Assembly (NCBI RefSeq): GCF_020075495.1
Contig: NZ_JABYQT010000001.1
Coordinates: 534,601-598,600, forward strand
DNA length: 64,000 nt
Reading direction: 5' to 3'
DNA from: Vreelandella aquamarina
GTDB taxonomy: Bacteria; Pseudomonadota; Gammaproteobacteria; Pseudomonadales; Halomonadaceae
Shown here piece after piece: positions 8,058 to 17,683 of this stretch. Position numbers and translations under genes: made by a program. Position 1 is the first letter of the stretch. Each line of letters begins with the position of its first letter. A model generated the notes under the pieces. That model had not been told where the DNA came from and made no database searches. It saw only the letters and a program-made list of their open reading frames with translations.

Positions 8058-9401
8058 TCAATAACGCTCTGCAGAGGCCAGCTCACCGCGCAGCGAGTTG
8101 GGGAAGGCTTCCGTGATGTCGATATCCACGAAGTAGCCGATCAGCTCGGTAGGATTGGACGCACGGAAGTTAACCACCCGGTTGTTCTCGGTACGCCCTG
8201 AGAGCAGGCCGGGGTCCTTGGGCGAGAAGCCGGTGACCAGAATGCGCTGGGTGGTGCCCACCATGCGCCGGCTGATCTGCGCGACGTTCTGCAGAATACG
8301 GTCCTGAAGAATCGCCAGGCGCTGCTTCTTGACGCTTTCTGGCGTGTCATCCGGCAGCGACGCCGCCGGGGTGCCGGGGCGCGCCGAGTAGACAAAGCTG
8401 AACGAGTGATCGAAGCCGATCCGGTGGATCAGATCCATGGTGGCTTCGAAATCCTCCTCGGTTTCACCGGGGAAGCCGATGATGAAGTCAGACGAGAAGC
8501 TGATGTCCGGCCGGTTGGCGCGGATGCGCTCCATCTTCTCGATGTACTCTTCTGCCGTATGGCCACGCTTCATGGCGCTCAGAATGCGATCAGAACCTGA
8601 CTGCACCGGCAGGTGCAGGTGGCTGACCAGCTCCGGGATATCGGCGTAGGCATCCACCAGGCTGTCGGTAAACTCGACCGGGTGTGAGGTGGTAAAGCGT
8701 ACGCGGTCGATGCCGTCCACGGCGGCCACACAGGCAATCAGCTCGGCAAGGTCGATCTCGTCGCCATCTTCGTTGTCGCCGCGGTAGGCGTTGACGTTCT
8801 GGCCCAGCAGGTTGATCTCGCGCACACCCTGGTCGGCCAGGTGCATGACCTCGTCCATCACCTTCTCGAACGGACGCGAGACCTCTTCACCGCGGGTGTA
8901 GGGCACCACGCAGAAGGTACAGTACTTCGAGCAGCCTTCCATGACGGAAACGAACGCGGTCGCGCCATCGGAAGTGGGCTGGGGCAGGTGGTCGAACTTC
9001 TCGATTTCCGGAAAGGTGACGTCGACCGCTGCAATCTGGTTGCTGCGCTTGGCATCCAGCATGGAAGGTACGCGGTGCAGGGTCTGCGGCCCGAACACCA
9101 TGTCGACGAACGGCGCACGCTTGCGCAGCGCTTCGCCTTCCTGGCTCGCCACGCAGCCGCCAACGCCGATCACGAGGTCAGGATTGGCATCCTTGAGCTT
9201 TTTCCAGCGCCCCAGCTGGTGGAATACCTTCTCCTGGGCCTTTTCACGAATCGAGCAGGTGTTGAGAAGGATGACATCGGCCTCCTTCTCGTTGTCGGTC
9301 AGTTCAAGCTGGTGAGATTCGCCGAGCAGATCCGCCATGCGGGAGGAGTCGTACTCGTTCATTTGGCAGCCGTGCGTTTTGATGAAGAGCTTCTTCGCCA
9401 T
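8058..9401 (-). CDS. miaB: tRNA-2-methylthio-N6-dimethylallyladenosine synthase MiaB
   Basis: A radical-SAM methylthiotransferase that converts i6A37 to ms2i6A37 in tRNAs reading UNN codons. The N-terminal UPF0004 domain holds its cluster cysteines Cys12, Cys49 and Cys83. The radical-SAM motif CSKYCTFC gives Cys157, Cys161 and Cys164. A C-terminal TRAM domain covers the last ~65 residues. The 447-residue length is standard. It is the first gene of the minus-strand run towards phoH-ybeY-corC-lnt. A TATAAT on the minus strand at 9487-9492 could be its -10 element. Confidence 0.97.
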   Translation of the reverse strand: MAKKLFIKTHGCQMNEYDSSRMADLLGESHQLELTDNEKEADVILLNTCSIREKAQEKVFHQLGRWKKLKDANPDLVIGVGGCVASQEGEALRKRAPFVDMVFGPQTLHRVPSMLDAKRSNQIAAVDVTFPEIEKFDHLPQPTSDGATAFVSVMEGCSKYCTFCVVPYTRGEEVSRPFEKVMDEVMHLADQGVREINLLGQNVNAYRGDNEDGDEIDLAELIACVAAVDGIDRVRFTTSHPVEFTDSLVDAYADIPELVSHLHLPVQSGSDRILSAMKRGHTAEEYIEKMERIRANRPDISFSSDFIIGFPGETEEDFEATMDLIHRIGFDHSFSFVYSARPGTPAASLPDDTPESVKKQRLAILQDRILQNVAQISRRMVGTTQRILVTGFSPKDPGLLSGRTENNRVVNFRASNPTELIGYFVDIDITEAFPNSLRGELASAERY

Positions 9402-9536
9402 CGGTACCTGTCATCTATGGGTCGTCGGGGGACGAGGGATGAATGAAGTGTCGGGTCGTGGGCATTACCACGTTTGGATGACGCCTATTATACGGGCACA
9501 ACAAACCCGGGGCTAGCATTCGCCCTTAATCGATAC

Positions 9537-9564
9537 TTGACCTGCGCGTTTCTATGAGTATACT
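9537..9564 (+). promoter_or_regulatory. Sigma-70 promoter of the tRNA-Asn array
   Basis: TTGACC (9537-9542) and TATACT (9559-9564) with a 16-base spacer lie 20 bases before the first tRNA. This close match to consensus fits a stable-RNA promoter. Confidence 0.75.
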
Positions 9565-9584
9565 ACGCACCGTGTTTGAGCAGT

Positions 9585-9660
9585 TCCTCGATAGCTCAGT
9601 TGGTAGAGCAAATGACTGTTAATCATTGGGTCGCAGGTTCGAGTCCTGCTCGAGGAGCCA
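9585..9660 (+). tRNA. tRNA-Asn(GTT), copy 1
   Basis: A 76-nt cloverleaf with acceptor stem TCCTCGA/TCGAGGA, anticodon loop CTGTTAA (GTT reads Asn codons) and an encoded CCA end. It is the first of three tandem copies. Confidence 0.98.
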
Positions 9661-9707
9661 ACACGCCGCGTGGTGGCTCTGCTTGAAACACGATAGCTGA
9701 AGGTTGT

Positions 9708-9783
9708 TCCTCGATAGCTCAGTTGGTAGAGCAAATGACTGTTAATCATTGGGTCACAGGTTCGAGTCCTGTTCGAGGAGCCA
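9708..9783 (+). tRNA. tRNA-Asn(GTT), copy 2
   Basis: A 76-nt tRNA identical to copies 1 and 3 except for one T-stem pair: ACAGG/CCTGT replaces GCAGG/CCTGC, a compensated G-C to A-T change at the outer pair. CCA is encoded. A 47-base spacer precedes it. Confidence 0.98.
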
Positions 9784-9837
9784 AGCTATACCTACTTTTA
9801 CTACCTGCTCGGTCAGCCGTTTCAGGTAGCGCATGAT

Positions 9838-9913
9838 TCCTCGATAGCTCAGTTGGTAGAGCAAATGACTGTTAATCATTGGGTCGCAGGTTCGAGTCCT
9901 GCTCGAGGAGCCA
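9838..9913 (+). tRNA. tRNA-Asn(GTT), copy 3
   Basis: A 76-nt tRNA identical to copy 1, with encoded CCA and anticodon GTT. A 54-base spacer separates it from copy 2. No clear rho-independent terminator is visible in the 226 bases between it and the next gene. Confidence 0.98.
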
Positions 9914-10139
9914 TCTCTCTATTTTCCCTCTGTTTTCAAGGCTAGTGCCAAGTTTGGCTGACGGTTGATGCCGGCAGTATCCGTGCGTTTTATCCTGTTG
10001 CCCGCTGCTTGATGCATTCGGGTGTTTTGGCGTGTCTGGAATTTCTGCCAATCAGCGCGGAAATCATGGCTATGCCTGCTTCCCGCGCTGGTCGACGTGT
10101 TGCGCCTCGTTCTATGTCGATCTTTTCTTGGCTATCGCG

Positions 10140-11900
10140 TCACTCCGTGGCCACCAGCCAGCGCGCCGCGTAGGGTGGAAGAGTTTCATCCACGTTCGGG
10201 TCGCCTGGGTCGAGCGAGCGCCAGCGGTGCTGCTCAAGTGCTTGAGTAACGGCCTCGCCCGCCTCGCTTAACGGCAGAGGAGTGTCGGTCACGTTGTAAA
10301 GTGCAAGCAGTCTGCGCCCGTCGGCCAGTGGGCCGCGCTCGATGGCCAGAAGCTGCGGCGGCGAGACCAGTACGCGCTGCGCGGCACTGGGGTGAAAGCA
10401 GGGCTCCTGGCGGCGCTGCTCCAGCCGTCGGCATAGTGCGTGAAAGATATAGTGGGTCGGGTTGGCCGTGTTATCCAGTAGCAGGTCTAGCTCGCTGCGC
10501 TGCCAGCGCCGCCGGTTGATCGAGCGTAGCCGCCCGCTGCGCTCGACGCCTTCCACATCGTTGAGCGTACTGGTCAGCGTATGGATATAGAGTGCCGGGA
10601 TGCCCTGCAGGCTCAGCATGATGGCCTGGCTGCACAGAAAGCGGGCAACCTGCCACGGGTCTGGCCCGCGGCGAGTGCCGCGCATGGCCTCGAACCAGGT
10701 GATATTGATCTCGTAGGGCGTGTCGCTGCCATCGGCGTTGCTGCGCATGCTGACGAAACCGCCAAAGCGATGCATCAGCTCCAGCAGCGCGTCGCGTTCA
10801 TGATCCGGCAGCAGCCCCTCCAGCGGACGTACGCCGATGCCATCGTGGCTCGCGGTAAAGTTCAGGTAGGTGCAGTGCCTGGGCAGTACCGGCAGGCTCG
10901 AAAGCCAGGCTTGGATGGTGTTGGACTCGCCCCGCGTCAGGGTGTGCAGTAAAAGCGGTGGAAGGGTGAACTGATAGACCATGTGAGCTTCGTCGGGCGG
11001 GCCGTCTGGCAGCCGCTCGAGCCCGAAGTAGCTGAGGTTCTCCTCATGGGGCACATTGGTTTCGGTCACCAGCAGGGTTCCCGGAGCCACGTGATCCACG
11101 ATGGCGCGCAGCAGACGTACCACGGTGTGGGTTTCGGGCAGGTGAATGCAGGAAGTGCCCAGCCGTTTCCACAGGAATGCCACGGCATCCAGGCGGATCA
11201 TGCGCGCTCCCTGTTCGAGATAGAACAGCAAGATGCCCACGAACTCGAGCAGCACGTCCGGGTTTTCAAAGTTCAGGTCGAGCTGGTCTTCCGAAAAGGT
11301 CGCCCACAGATGGCGGGTACCCCGGCGCGTGGATACCGGCACCAGCAGCGGACTGCTGCGCGGGCGGGTCACGGCAGAAACGTCCGTTTCCGGATCGACT
11401 TCGATAAAGTAGTCACGGCCTGGCTGGCTGCCGCTCAGATAGTCGACAAACCAAAGCGACTCGCGGGAGACGTGGTTGAGTACCAGGTCGGCCATCACGT
11501 CGTAGTGGCTGGCCAGCGCCTGGATATGCTGCCAGTCGCCAAGCTCGGGGTTGACTTCGCGGTAGTGAATGACCGAGAAGCCGTCATCGCTGCTCCAGGG
11601 AAAGAAGGGCAGCACGTGAACGCCACTGATGCGATCCTGCAAGCGCGTCTGGAGGAAATCATCGAGCACGGCCAGTGGCGGGGTGTCGGCATCGATGATG
11701 GAGTCGCCATAGCAGATCAGCCACTGGTCCTGTTCGCTCCAGGCGGGTGCCTGGAGCGTGCTGGCAGCAGATGTGCCGGGTGCCGGGGTGGATGAGCGAA
11801 AATGCTCGAGATGCTGCTGCAAACGGCGCATGACCTCATCGGCCCTGGGGCCGTAGAGATGGGTCAGGTAGCCATGAACCTTCTTTTCGAACGTTGCCAT
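10140..11900 (-). CDS. GH13 subfamily 18 sugar phosphorylase
   Basis: A cytoplasmic glucoside phosphorylase of the sucrose phosphorylase family; closest candidates are glucosylglycerate or glucosylglycerol phosphorylase. Such enzymes split an alpha-glucoside with phosphate to give glucose 1-phosphate. The GH13 catalytic residues are in place: nucleophile Asp238 in MIRLDAVAF, acid/base Glu280 in LVTETNVPH and the transition-state Asp353 in ASHDGIG. I use the ATG at 11898-11900, preceded by GAGGAG, over an upstream in-frame ATG at 11939; this gives 586 residues. The gene stands alone, with no transporter or kinase beside it. The substrate cannot be fixed from sequence reading, but glucosylglycerate-type solutes would fit a halophile. 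Confidence 0.82.
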   Translation of the reverse strand: MATFEKKVHGYLTHLYGPRADEVMRRLQQHLEHFRSSTPAPGTSAASTLQAPAWSEQDQWLICYGDSIIDADTPPLAVLDDFLQTRLQDRISGVHVLPFFPWSSDDGFSVIHYREVNPELGDWQHIQALASHYDVMADLVLNHVSRESLWFVDYLSGSQPGRDYFIEVDPETDVSAVTRPRSSPLLVPVSTRRGTRHLWATFSEDQLDLNFENPDVLLEFVGILLFYLEQGARMIRLDAVAFLWKRLGTSCIHLPETHTVVRLLRAIVDHVAPGTLLVTETNVPHEENLSYFGLERLPDGPPDEAHMVYQFTLPPLLLHTLTRGESNTIQAWLSSLPVLPRHCTYLNFTASHDGIGVRPLEGLLPDHERDALLELMHRFGGFVSMRSNADGSDTPYEINITWFEAMRGTRRGPDPWQVARFLCSQAIMLSLQGIPALYIHTLTSTLNDVEGVERSGRLRSINRRRWQRSELDLLLDNTANPTHYIFHALCRRLEQRRQEPCFHPSAAQRVLVSPPQLLAIERGPLADGRRLLALYNVTDTPLPLSEAGEAVTQALEQHRWRSLDPGDPNVDETLPPYAARWLVATE

Positions 11901-11936
11901 GCAGGTCTCCTCATCAGCCGTCAGTATTGCGCGTTT

Positions 11937-11964
11937 CATGGTGCGTGCATCATGGTACGTGCAT
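11937..11964. repeat. Two-copy 14-bp tandem repeat
   Basis: CATGGTGCGTGCAT is followed directly by CATGGTACGTGCAT (one mismatch). It lies in the divergent region between the phosphorylase and nrdR, where their promoters or operators should be. Confidence 0.6.
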
Positions 11965-12150
11965 CGAATAAATGCAGCTTGTGTGCCAAATCGTTACAAT
12001 GCAGGGTTAATACCGCGTTTAACCCCCTTCAGGCATGTGAACGTGTGTCTGGCAAGTGAGTTGAAGCGCTTGGAAACAGTGAGTGAGAACAGGTTATAAC
12101 ATGCTTATTCGTGCAGCTTACAGCACGGGCTGACAACAGGGTTGACCGCT

Positions 12151-12651
12151 ATGCATTGCCCTTTTTGTGGTGCGAACGATACACGAGTGACCGATTCGCG
12201 ACTGGTGGCGGAAGGTGATCAGGTGCGTCGGCGTCGCCAGTGCGCCAGCTGCCACGAGCGCTTCACGACCTATGAAACCGCCGAACTCTTGATGCCCCGT
12301 GTGGTGAAGTCCGACGGTTCACGGGAAAGTTTCAACGAAGCCAAGCTGCGTGACGGTATGGTGCGGGCGTTGGAGAAGCGCCCGGTCAGCGCCGAGGCCA
12401 TCGAAGCCGCCGTCGAGCGGATTCGCCAGACGTTGCGTGCCCGAGGCGACCGCGAGATCAACGCGCGCGATATCGGTGAATCGGTCATGCAGGCATTGAA
12501 AAATCTGGATCAGGTGGCCTATATCCGGTTTGCCTCGGTATATCGCAAGTTCCAGGACCTGGATGAGTTTCGTGCCGAAATCGACCGGCTCTCCCAGGAG
12601 CCTGCGCATCTGTCGGCTGCCATGCAAAAGGAGCCGCCCCATGAGTCGTGA
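12151..12651 (+). CDS. nrdR: Transcriptional repressor NrdR
   Basis: Represses ribonucleotide reductase genes in response to ATP/dATP. The N-terminal zinc ribbon is clear (MHCPFC and CASC) and an ATP-cone covers about residues 48-138. I use the ATG at 12151, which gives the family start MHCPFC; a TTG nine bases earlier is a weaker option. At 166 residues it is slightly longer than the ~150 usual, through a polar tail. It overlaps ribD by 11 bases, and nrdR-ribD is a conserved order. No NrdR box is visible near its own promoter. Confidence 0.96.
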   Translation: MHCPFCGANDTRVTDSRLVAEGDQVRRRRQCASCHERFTTYETAELLMPRVVKSDGSRESFNEAKLRDGMVRALEKRPVSAEAIEAAVERIRQTLRARGDREINARDIGESVMQALKNLDQVAYIRFASVYRKFQDLDEFRAEIDRLSQEPAHLSAAMQKEPPHES

Positions 12652-13801
12652 GGCCGCGTTCAGCGAAGCGGATCACCGCCATATGGCGCGGGCGTTGATG
12701 CTTGCCCGTCAAGGGCTTTATACCACCGACCCCAATCCGCGGGTTGGCTGCGTGATCGTCCAGCATCCCCCCGGACAGCCGGAGCGAGTAGTGGGCGAGG
12801 GGTACCATTTGCGCGCTGGCGAGCCGCATGCCGAAATTCATGCGCTGAGCGCTGCCGGTGAGCATGCCAAGGGCGCGACCGCCTATGTGACCCTCGAGCC
12901 GTGCTCGCACACTGGCCGAACGGGCCCCTGCGCTGTTGCGCTCCTGGACGCCCAGGTGGCGCGGGTAGTCGTTGCCATGGTGGACCCGAACCCCCGGGTG
13001 AGCGGTCGAGGCATCGAGATACTTCGGGCAGCGGGAATCGACGTCAGTGTAGGGCTTCTGGAACAGGACGCGCGCGCCTTGAACCCGGGGTTCATCGCCC
13101 GCATGCAGCACAAGCGGCCCTTCGTGCGCCTCAAGATGGCCATGAGCCTGGATGGCCGCACGGCCATGGGGTCGGGCGAGTCACAGTGGATAACCGGCCC
13201 GGAGGCGCGCCGCCACGTTCAGCGCCTGCGGGCGCGCTCAAGCGCCATTCTGAGCGGCGTCGAGTCCATCATCATGGACGATTCACGCCTGACCCTGCGT
13301 GCCGAGCAGCTGCAGCTGGATAATGCGGACAGCGTCGTGCTGCGCCAGCCGCTGCGGGTGATTCTGGATACTCGGCTGCGCCTGCCGCTTGCCGCTGCCT
13401 GCCTGCGCGAACCCGGTCGCACGCTGGTCATGACCACGCCGGATCACTCACCGGAAAAGCGCGCCAAACTGACCGCCGCCGGCGCCGACATACAGGTCTT
13501 CGAGCCTGGCCCGGACGGGCGCCTGCCGCTCGAGGAGTTGCTTGGCTGGCTGGCCGAGCATGAGCAGGTCAATGAACTGCTGGTGGAAACCGGTGCGACC
13601 CTGGCGGGCGCCCTGCTGGATGCGCGCCTGGTGGACGAACTGCAGCTTTTTGTCGCGCCGACCCTGCTGGGGGGTGAGGCCAGGCCGCTCTTTGCACTGC
13701 CTGGGCTTTCGCGGATGGCCGACCAGCGGCGTCTGGCGATTCACGACATGCGTGCAGTAGGCCGCGACTGGCGTATTATCGCCACCCTGCAGCCTGACTA
13801 G
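12641..13801 (+). CDS. ribD: Bifunctional riboflavin deaminase/reductase RibD
   Basis: Performs the second and third steps of riboflavin synthesis: deamination of the pyrimidine product of GTP cyclohydrolase II and reduction of its ribosyl chain. The deaminase zinc ligands are His63 in HAEIHAL, Cys88 in [12 protein letters not shown] and Cys97. The reductase domain covers about residues 150-380. AAGGAG precedes the ATG at 12641, which lies inside the nrdR end; the frame is open further upstream but only as a shadow of nrdR. Length is 386 residues. ribBX and ribH follow. No ribE or active ribA is seen here. Confidence 0.96.
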   Translation: MSREAAFSEADHRHMARALMLARQGLYTTDPNPRVGCVIVQHPPGQPERVVGEGYHLRAGEPHAEIHALSAAGEHAKGATAYVTLEPCSHTGRTGPCAVALLDAQVARVVVAMVDPNPRVSGRGIEILRAAGIDVSVGLLEQDARALNPGFIARMQHKRPFVRLKMAMSLDGRTAMGSGESQWITGPEARRHVQRLRARSSAILSGVESIIMDDSRLTLRAEQLQLDNADSVVLRQPLRVILDTRLRLPLAAACLREPGRTLVMTTPDHSPEKRAKLTAAGADIQVFEPGPDGRLPLEELLGWLAEHEQVNELLVETGATLAGALLDARLVDELQLFVAPTLLGGEARPLFALPGLSRMADQRRLAIHDMRAVGRDWRIIATLQPD

Positions 13802-13827
13802 CGCACGCAGCGATAGCAGGGTACTCT

Positions 13828-13883
13828 GTCGTCAATTTCGGGTCGTCAAATTCGGGGCGTCAAATTAGGGTCGTCGATTTCAC
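13828..13883. repeat. Four 14-bp tandem repeats upstream of ribBX
   Basis: Four head-to-tail units of exactly 14 bp occupy 13828-13841, 13842-13855, 13856-13869 and 13870-13883, with the pattern GTCGTCAAATTCGG and one to four changes per unit. They fill most of the ribD-ribBX gap and end 31 bases before the start codon. They could be operator sites or a replication-slippage product. Confidence 0.75.
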
Positions 13884-13914
13884 CGACCGTGTGAATACAT
13901 ATTTGGGAGATTTC

Positions 13915-15081
13915 ATGGCGCACACCTCCTCCGGGGGCCTGGCCTCTATTGCCGAGCTGGTGGACGATATCCGCCAGGGCAAGATGGTGATTCTCATGGA
14001 TGACGAGGATCGCGAGAATGAAGGCGATATCATCATGGCGGCCGAGAAGGTCGGCGCTGAGCATATCAACTTCATGGCACGTTTTGCGCGCGGGCTTATC
14101 TGCATGCCGATGACGCGCCAGCGCTGCGAGCAGCTCAATCTGCCGCTGATGGTCCATGACAATGGGTCGGGCTTCGGTACCAAGTTCACGCTCTCGATCG
14201 AGGCGACCCGGGGCGTGACGACGGGCATTTCCGCCGCCGACCGGGCGCGCACCGTTCAGGCCGCCTGCGCGCCGCACGCCAAGCCGGCCGATATCGTTCA
14301 GCCCGGACATATCTTTCCGCTGATGGCCGAACCCGGTGGCGTACTGCGCCGGGCCGGGCACACCGAAGCCGCCTGTGACCTGGCGGCACTGGCAGGCTGT
14401 GACCCCAGCGGTGTGATCTGCGAGATCATGAACGATGATGGCAGCATGGCGCGCCGGCCGGAACTTGAAGCCTTTGCCCGCGAGCATGACATCAAGATCG
14501 GCACCATTGCCGATCTGATCCACTACCGGATCGTCAACGAGCAGACGGTAGACCATGTGGAGACCACCCAGGTATCGACCTCTCAGGGCGAGCTTGCCCT
14601 GCACGTGTTCCGCGACCGCATTCAGGGGGCGCACCACATGGCGCTGGTCAAGGGCCAGCCGACTCCTGAACAGGCAACCACCGTGCGCGTTCATCTGGCC
14701 GACACGCTGCGCGATGTACTCGGCCTGAACAAGGGTGAGCAGGGACGCTGGAATGCCCAGCAGGCGCTGGAAGAAATCGCCAGCTCGCCTGCCGGTGTAC
14801 TGGTGCTGCTTGATGACGGGCGTCCGCACCAGGATTTGAAAGACCAGTTGGACGTGTTTCTGGATCGCGTGCGCCAGCCGCGCACCAGCGATTTCGACGG
14901 CACGGGCAACTATTTAACGATTGGTACTGGCTCGCAGATCCTGCGCCATCTCGGTGTGGGCAAGATGCGGCTATTAAGCTCCCCGTGGAAGTTTTCAGCG
15001 CTTTCAGGCTTCGATCTCGAAGTCATTGAGCTGGTAGGTCCCAATGACACGGCGTATGAGCCAAATTCTCAGCAGGAATAA
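13915..15081 (+). CDS. ribB: DHBP synthase with degenerate GTP cyclohydrolase II domain (RibBX)
   Basis: The N-terminal ~200 residues are a 3,4-dihydroxy-2-butanone-4-phosphate synthase, making the four-carbon unit of riboflavin from ribulose 5-phosphate. Its motifs are present: [23 protein letters not shown] and [12 protein letters not shown]. The C-terminal ~180 residues align with GTP cyclohydrolase II but lack the three zinc cysteines (the region reads [12 protein letters not shown]) and the RQEGRNIGL loop, so that activity is probably absent. Such RibBX fusions are already described in Proteobacteria. The ATG at 13915 is preceded by GGGAG; a GTG 24 bases upstream is less likely. Length is 388 residues. 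No FMN riboswitch is visible upstream. Confidence 0.93.
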   Translation: MAHTSSGGLASIAELVDDIRQGKMVILMDDEDRENEGDIIMAAEKVGAEHINFMARFARGLICMPMTRQRCEQLNLPLMVHDNGSGFGTKFTLSIEATRGVTTGISAADRARTVQAACAPHAKPADIVQPGHIFPLMAEPGGVLRRAGHTEAACDLAALAGCDPSGVICEIMNDDGSMARRPELEAFAREHDIKIGTIADLIHYRIVNEQTVDHVETTQVSTSQGELALHVFRDRIQGAHHMALVKGQPTPEQATTVRVHLADTLRDVLGLNKGEQGRWNAQQALEEIASSPAGVLVLLDDGRPHQDLKDQLDVFLDRVRQPRTSDFDGTGNYLTIGTGSQILRHLGVGKMRLLSSPWKFSALSGFDLEVIELVGPNDTAYEPNSQQE

Positions 15082-15085
15082 TTAG

Positions 15086-15574
15086 ATGCAATCCCTCTCT
15101 CAAGTGGAAGGTACGTTTGTCGACGTCGATGGTCGGTACGTTATCGTGGTGGGCAGATTCAACCATCACGTGGTGGATAGCCTGGTGGAAGGCGCGATCG
15201 ACAGCCTGACGCGTCATGGCGTCGATGCCGAAAACATTCATATCGTTCACGTACCGGGCGCCTGGGAACTGCCGCTGGCCGTCAAGCGCGTGCTCAACGT
15301 GATGAAGCCGGATGCGGTCATTGCCCTCGGCGCGGTGATTCGCGGCGGCACCCCGCATTTTGAATATGTGGCGGGCGGCTGCAACACCGCCATAAACCAC
15401 CTGCAGCTGGAGTTCGACACTCCGGTGGCCAACGGCGTACTGACCGTCGAGTCCATCGAGCAGGCGATCGAGCGCGCCGGCACCAAGGCGGGCAATAAAG
15501 GTACCGAAGCTGCCATGGCCGCCATGGAAATGGTTTCTCTGCTGCGTGCGTTACCGGCAGGAGATTCCCAATGA
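15086..15574 (+). CDS. ribH: 6,7-dimethyl-8-ribityllumazine synthase
   Basis: Condenses the RibB product with 5-amino-6-ribitylamino-uracil to form lumazine, the direct precursor of riboflavin; usually a large cytoplasmic oligomer. Recognised by [14 protein letters not shown] near the start, GAWELPL and the substrate-site segment [14 protein letters not shown]. It is 162 residues, normal length. It starts four bases after ribBX ends, and its stop overlaps the nusB start as ATGA, so the three genes are clearly co-transcribed. Confidence 0.97.
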   Translation: MQSLSQVEGTFVDVDGRYVIVVGRFNHHVVDSLVEGAIDSLTRHGVDAENIHIVHVPGAWELPLAVKRVLNVMKPDAVIALGAVIRGGTPHFEYVAGGCNTAINHLQLEFDTPVANGVLTVESIEQAIERAGTKAGNKGTEAAMAAMEMVSLLRALPAGDSQ

Positions 15575-16074
15575 GTGAGCGCCGTGAGCGTAAGCCGTCC
15601 GCCGCCCAGCAGAGCCGTCATGCGGCCCGCGAGCTGGCGGTGCAGGGGCTTTACCAGTGGCAGATGACCGGTAAGTCGATCTCGAGCGTCGAAGCCGAGT
15701 TCCGTAGCCAGGTGGCCGATGATGATCTTGAAGATCACGAGAACTGGGTGAAGATCATGGAAATTGCCGACAAGGCGCTTTTTCATGAGCTGCTGCACAA
15801 CACCGCACGCTTCAAGGCCGAGCTTGACCGGGAAATATCCCCGCTGCTGGATCGCCGCCTGGAAGACCTGGACGCGGTGGAGCTTGCCATTCTGCGCCTG
15901 GGGGCTTACGAGCTTTCCCGGCGCATGGAAGTCCCCTACCGGGTCGTCATCAATGAAGGTGTCGAGCTTGCCAAGTCGTTTGGCGCTACCGACGGCCATA
16001 AATACGTAAACGGCATCCTCGACAAGCTGGCCAACCGCTTGAGAAGTGCCGAAGTCAGCGCCCGCCGTTTATAA
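15571..16074 (+). CDS. nusB: Transcription antitermination factor NusB
   Basis: An all-helical RNA-binding factor that joins NusE (S10) in the rRNA antitermination complex at boxA. Family features include the N-terminal [16 protein letters not shown] segment and the C-terminal [17 protein letters not shown] stretch. The 167-residue protein is a little longer than E. coli NusB because of a charged N-terminal leader ([14 protein letters not shown]). It overlaps ribH by four bases and leads to thiL, the widespread ribH-nusB-thiL-pgpA order. Confidence 0.97.
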   Translation: MSERRERKPSAAQQSRHAARELAVQGLYQWQMTGKSISSVEAEFRSQVADDDLEDHENWVKIMEIADKALFHELLHNTARFKAELDREISPLLDRRLEDLDAVELAILRLGAYELSRRMEVPYRVVINEGVELAKSFGATDGHKYVNGILDKLANRLRSAEVSARRL

Positions 16075-16110
16075 CGGCGCACTGGCTGATACTGTGTTTA
16101 AGGGGCCTTT

Positions 16111-17088
16111 GTGCTTGCCGAATTTGATTTGATTCGCCGTTATCTGGTGCCATCGCCTGCGCGACACGCGGCAGATGGTATCGCACTGGGCAATGGCGAT
16201 GACGCTGCCCTGTTAGTGCCTCGCGCGGGTCATCAGTTGGCGGTCAGCGTAGATACCTCGGTGGTCGATGTTCACTTCCCCGGTGATGCCCCGGCGTTTG
16301 CGGTGGGGCATCGCGCGCTGGCCGTGGCGCTGAGCGACCTGGCCGCCATGGGGGCAACGTCGCGCTGGTGTTTCATGGCGCTGACATTTGACCAGCGCCA
16401 CTTTGCAGACGATGCCGCGACCCAGGCGTGGATGGAAGGGTTTGGCCAGGGGTTTCATGGCCTGTGCGAGCGTCACGCCACCACCCTGGCCGGCGGCGAC
16501 GTCACCTCCGGGGCATTGACCGTTGGCGTGACTGTCATGGGGGAGACGCCCCAGGGCCTGAGCCTGCGCCGTGGTGGCGCCAATGTCGGTGACGTCATTG
16601 CCGTGACCGGAGAACTCGGCGGCGGCGCCGGAGGGCTTGCGCTCTGGCAGAAGGGAGAGCGCAGCCTCGAGCATCCGCTGCTGCGCCGCTATCTGCTGCC
16701 CGAACCGCGCCTGGCAGCGGGTGAGGCGCTCTTGCATCTTGCTTCTTCGGCCATCGATATTTCAGATGGACTGCTTGCAGACCTTGGCCACCTACGCCAC
16801 GCCTCGAACGTTGGTGCTGCGCTGGACATGGACGCGCTGCCGCTGGCATCAGGGCTCGAAGAAGCGCTGGGGCGTGAAGCCGCGCTTCAGGCTGCCCTTT
16901 CCGGCGGAGATGACTACGAGTTGCTGGTGACGCTGGCGCCGGAGAACGTCGAAAAGGCGCGTCAGCAGCTACGCGAGCTGGGGCTGGCATTGACGGTGAT
17001 CGGCCATTGCCGTGAGGAGCCTGGTGTACACGGCATACCCGTTGGCGGCCGCGCCGGCTGGCAGCATTTTAATGAGGGAACGCCATGA
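16111..17088 (+). CDS. thiL: Thiamine-monophosphate kinase
   Basis: Phosphorylates thiamine monophosphate to thiamine pyrophosphate with ATP. It belongs to the PurM-like AIR synthase fold; the nucleotide and Mg2+ region GNGDDAALLVP is near the N-terminus, and DISDGLLADLGHL and GGDDYELLV mark the C-terminal half. It starts with GTG at 16111, preceded by AAGGGG, giving 325 residues. Its last four bases overlap pgpA. Co-transcription with nusB is likely despite a 36-base gap. Confidence 0.95.
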   Translation: MLAEFDLIRRYLVPSPARHAADGIALGNGDDAALLVPRAGHQLAVSVDTSVVDVHFPGDAPAFAVGHRALAVALSDLAAMGATSRWCFMALTFDQRHFADDAATQAWMEGFGQGFHGLCERHATTLAGGDVTSGALTVGVTVMGETPQGLSLRRGGANVGDVIAVTGELGGGAGGLALWQKGERSLEHPLLRRYLLPEPRLAAGEALLHLASSAIDISDGLLADLGHLRHASNVGAALDMDALPLASGLEEALGREAALQAALSGGDDYELLVTLAPENVEKARQQLRELGLALTVIGHCREEPGVHGIPVGGRAGWQHFNEGTP

Positions 17089-17558
17089 ACCGTGCACCAT
17101 CAAGTGTGTGGCGTCGCCCAACGCATTTTTTCGCGTTTGGTCTAGGGAGTGGCACCGTACCCTGGGCGCCAGGTACATTCGGCACGCTCGCCGCCATCCC
17201 TTTTTATTGGATGATGGCCGATTTACCACTAGGGTGGTACCTGGGCATCGTGCTGGTGGCATTTGTCATCGGCGTCTGGCTGTGCGACAAGACGTCCCAT
17301 GATCTGGGCGTCCATGATCACTCCGGCATCGTCTGGGATGAATTCGTGGGCTACTGGATCACCATGGCGGCGGTACCGTTTTCCTGGGAAGCGGCACTGT
17401 GGGGCTTTATCGTGTTCCGCATCTTCGATGTCTTCAAGCCCTGGCCCATCCGCTGGGCAGATCGGCGGGTCGCCGGTGGCTTTGGCATCATGATCGATGA
17501 TGTGATGGCTGGCATCTATGCCTGGAGTACGCTGCACCTCTGGTACTGGCTTCACTAG
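17085..17558 (+). CDS. pgpA: Phosphatidylglycerophosphatase A
   Basis: Dephosphorylates phosphatidylglycerol phosphate to phosphatidylglycerol at the inner membrane. Motifs are GSGTVPWAPGTFGTLAAIP near the N-terminus and VWDEFVGYWI in the middle; about four membrane segments are visible. It is 157 residues, typical length, and overlaps thiL as ATGA. It is the last gene of the nrdR-rib-nusB-thiL run. The 125 bases after it hold a 7-bp GC hairpin (about 17582-17604) without a T-run. Confidence 0.94.
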   Translation: MNRAPSSVWRRPTHFFAFGLGSGTVPWAPGTFGTLAAIPFYWMMADLPLGWYLGIVLVAFVIGVWLCDKTSHDLGVHDHSGIVWDEFVGYWITMAAVPFSWEAALWGFIVFRIFDVFKPWPIRWADRRVAGGFGIMIDDVMAGIYAWSTLHLWYWLH

Positions 17559-17683
17559 AACGCCTTTTCGCCGTAATCGACGCAGCCGGCCAAGGCACGG
17601 CTGCAGCATGACCACAGGTAACGCCAAGACGAACGCCAAAACGAGAATTACTCCCTACTGATGCGGTTGCTCAAGGAGATGGC

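Noticed and set aside
9552..9749. A 65-residue minus-strand frame with an internal peptide repeat (INSHLLYQLSYRGT)
   Set aside because: It is the reverse translation of tandem tRNA-Asn genes, a well-known false protein.
13802..13914. Possible FMN riboswitch upstream of ribBX
   Set aside because: The conserved RFN core segments are missing; only the 14-bp repeats are there.
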